Assembly: GCA_004322215.1 (NCBI GenBank)
Contig: SCSM01000016.1
Span: 62,001 to 126,000, forward strand
Source: Bacteroidota bacterium
GTDB lineage: Bacteria > Bacteroidota > Ignavibacteria > Kapaibacteriales > UBA2268
Length of the DNA stretch: 64,000 nucleotides
Reading direction: 5' to 3'
Numbering within the stretch: position 1 is the first letter of the stretch; every line of letters starts with the position of its first letter. The position numbers were made by a program, and so were the translations under genes. Shown here in pieces: positions 62,911 to 64,000 of the stretch. The notes beneath the pieces are model-generated. The model searched no databases, was not told where the DNA came from, and worked only from the letters and a program-made list of their open reading frames with translations.

Positions 62911-64000
62911 TTATTTATTTATGAGCATTGATTTTGTTTCGATTTTATTACCGGTTTTTAACCTGTAATAATATTTACCCGAATTCATTCCTTCAGAATC
63001 TACATTATAGGTATATTTCCCGGCATCCATTGTTGTACTGACAATAGTCTTGATTTTCAATCCTAAATAATTAAAAATTTCAAGTTTGACATCTGCCTTT
63101 CTCTTGATTTCAAAACTTATTGATGTTATCGTGTTGAATGGATTCGGATAATTTTGTCCCAGCCAATTCGATGAAAAATCCTCTTCGACACCTACATAAT
63201 CTATCGTTTTAAAATTCCGGCTTCTGGAGAAAATCCCTTCTCCATCATCATCTGTGGAACTCACTTTCCAATAATATCTCTTCCCGTAATCCAGTCGGGG
63301 TTCGAAGGTATTTCCGATTATTCCGGTTGTATCGTAAACTATTTTAGAGAAAAGGAAATTCTCTGCTATAATCAGATGATATGATTTTGCTCCTTCAACA
63401 TTTTCCCACTGAAGTGAGACATTCAACGGTATTGAATCAGATTGATTATCGGGATACATTAAATTTGGTGACTGAATAGCCGTTGTAAATGACCATACAT
63501 CAGACCATTCGCTCGGTCCGCCGGAACCCTTTGCCAATACCCGCCAATAATATTTTACTTTTCCCTGTTCCAATTCGCTCACTTCTAATGAATCCTGAAC
63601 TATTCCATCCTTCTCAAAAAATATATCTGAAAATGTCTGCTCCGTTGCAATCTGAATTTTATAAAATGAACCTCCCTCGACTTTATTCCATCTGACCACC
63701 TGTTTGTCATATACCCCTTTGCTATTATCCGAAGGATAGTTAAGAGTAGGTTTTGATGGCACAGAAGGAAACAAATTCACTGTTGCTGTAAATACACCTG
63801 CTCCATGTGTGGCTGCGGCAATCAAACCGTCACTATTCCTTGCATCCAGCATATCAACAACTACGTTACCTATTGTTGTAGCTCCTTCTTGTTGCCATAC
63901 TGTAAATTCGCCGTCCAGATAAGCGGTTGAATATATACCGGTCGAAGTACCGGCAAAATATATATTATTACCGTTTACTTTCAGTATTTCAATCCAGTTC
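62911..64000 (-). CDS. C-terminal part of a secreted protein with T9SS sorting domain (5' end outside window)
   Basis: The frame is open to the window edge, so the N terminus is missing. The visible residues show a WD/BNR-like start (ILKVNGNNIYFAGTSTGIYS), then two fibronectin-like repeats each closing with YYWRVLAKGSGGPSEWSDVWSF or RYYWKVSSTDDDGEGIFSRS. The end is a type IX secretion sorting domain beginning LGQNYPNPFNTITSISFEI with GKYYYRLKTGNK near the close. It is therefore exported and surface-attached or released by T9SS. The Bat genes follow on the same strand, separated by a short gap. Confidence 0.85.
   Translation of the reverse strand, partial: NWIEILKVNGNNIYFAGTSTGIYSTAYLDGEFTVWQQEGATTIGNVVVDMLDARNSDGLIAAATHGAGVFTATVNLFPSVPSKPTLNYPSDNSKGVYDKQVVRWNKVEGGSFYKIQIATEQTFSDIFFEKDGIVQDSLEVSELEQGKVKYYWRVLAKGSGGPSEWSDVWSFTTAIQSPNLMYPDNQSDSIPLNVSLQWENVEGAKSYHLIIAENFLFSKIVYDTTGIIGNTFEPRLDYGKRYYWKVSSTDDDGEGIFSRSRNFKTIDYVGVEEDFSSNWLGQNYPNPFNTITSISFEIKRKADVKLEIFNYLGLKIKTIVSTTMDAGKYTYNVDSEGMNSGKYYYRLKTGNKIETKSMLINK

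Noticed and set aside
1-64000. tRNA, rRNA and riboswitch search by eye
   Set aside because: No GGTTCGAATCC-type T-arm in a cloverleaf context, no rRNA-like block and no recognisable riboswitch core was seen in the intergenic regions; a covariance-model scan would be needed to exclude them fully.

Overview
This is a 64 kb, AT-rich (by eye mid-30s % G+C), densely coded bacterial chromosome segment. It looks like a member of the Bacteroidota/Ignavibacteria/Kapabacteria lineage. The indications are: a C-terminal type IX secretion sorting domain with the NYPNPFN motif (62911-64000); a DUF5103 protein of the T9SS plug family; BamD and Bat-type VWA proteins; candidate promoters of the TTG-N20-TAnnTTTG kind; and an IcmF-type fused acyl-CoA mutase. 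The lineage call is inference. No rRNA, tRNA or CRISPR array was seen.

Layout. 71-3920: an aldehyde dehydrogenase, then an accessory pair made of a winged-helix/HNH nuclease and a caspase-like protease, followed by about 820 bp of decayed intergenic repeats. 4745-11817: a membrane Fe-S oxidoreductase of the ETF:menaquinone oxidoreductase type, a YbhF-like ABC exporter behind a perfect palindrome, ispG and an active rhomboid protease. 12113-23615: TPR proteins, an exonuclease, BamD / barrel / T9SS plug genes, an AmrS-like radical SAM enzyme, recG, a GNAT enzyme and 3-hydroxyacyl-CoA dehydrogenase. 23718-26714: a small-gene island with DUF4258-DUF2283, hicB with a broken hicA, a RelE/Phd-type pair with a fragment of a second antitoxin, and a lipoprotein gene carrying three in-frame stops.

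26764-41270 is an acyl-CoA catabolic block. On the minus strand are an acyl-CoA dehydrogenase, icmF, methylcrotonyl-CoA carboxylase beta, a methylglutaconyl-CoA hydratase-like enzyme, biotin carboxylase and a biotin carrier. On the plus strand are a second acyl-CoA dehydrogenase and an archaeal-type HMG-CoA synthase / thiolase / DUF35 trio. Together these fit leucine and branched-chain acyl-CoA degradation down to acetoacetyl-CoA and acetyl-CoA. Because ispG (MEP isoprenoid pathway) is also present, the HMG-CoA synthase may serve acyl-CoA breakdown rather than mevalonate synthesis.

41271-44094 is accessory DNA: terminators, a dead hicB-like gene, a beta-class DNA methyltransferase and a partner ORF broken (or switched) at an A8 tract with DHH-like motifs. 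44095-64000 is mostly housekeeping: sucC, tsaD, purH, folC, uvrC, a GH13-like protein with altered catalytic motifs, hpnC/hpnD, another hicB with dead hicA, nuoE, a rhomboid-like protein without its catalytic serine, a DHFR-like protein, Bat genes and the end of a T9SS-secreted protein.

The strongest leads are the HNH/caspase pair, the methyltransferase/DHH-like pair with its homopolymer, the HMGS-thiolase-DUF35 trio beside leucine catabolism, the active/inactive rhomboid pair sharing a C-terminal tail, and the repeated loss of HicA with HicB retained.
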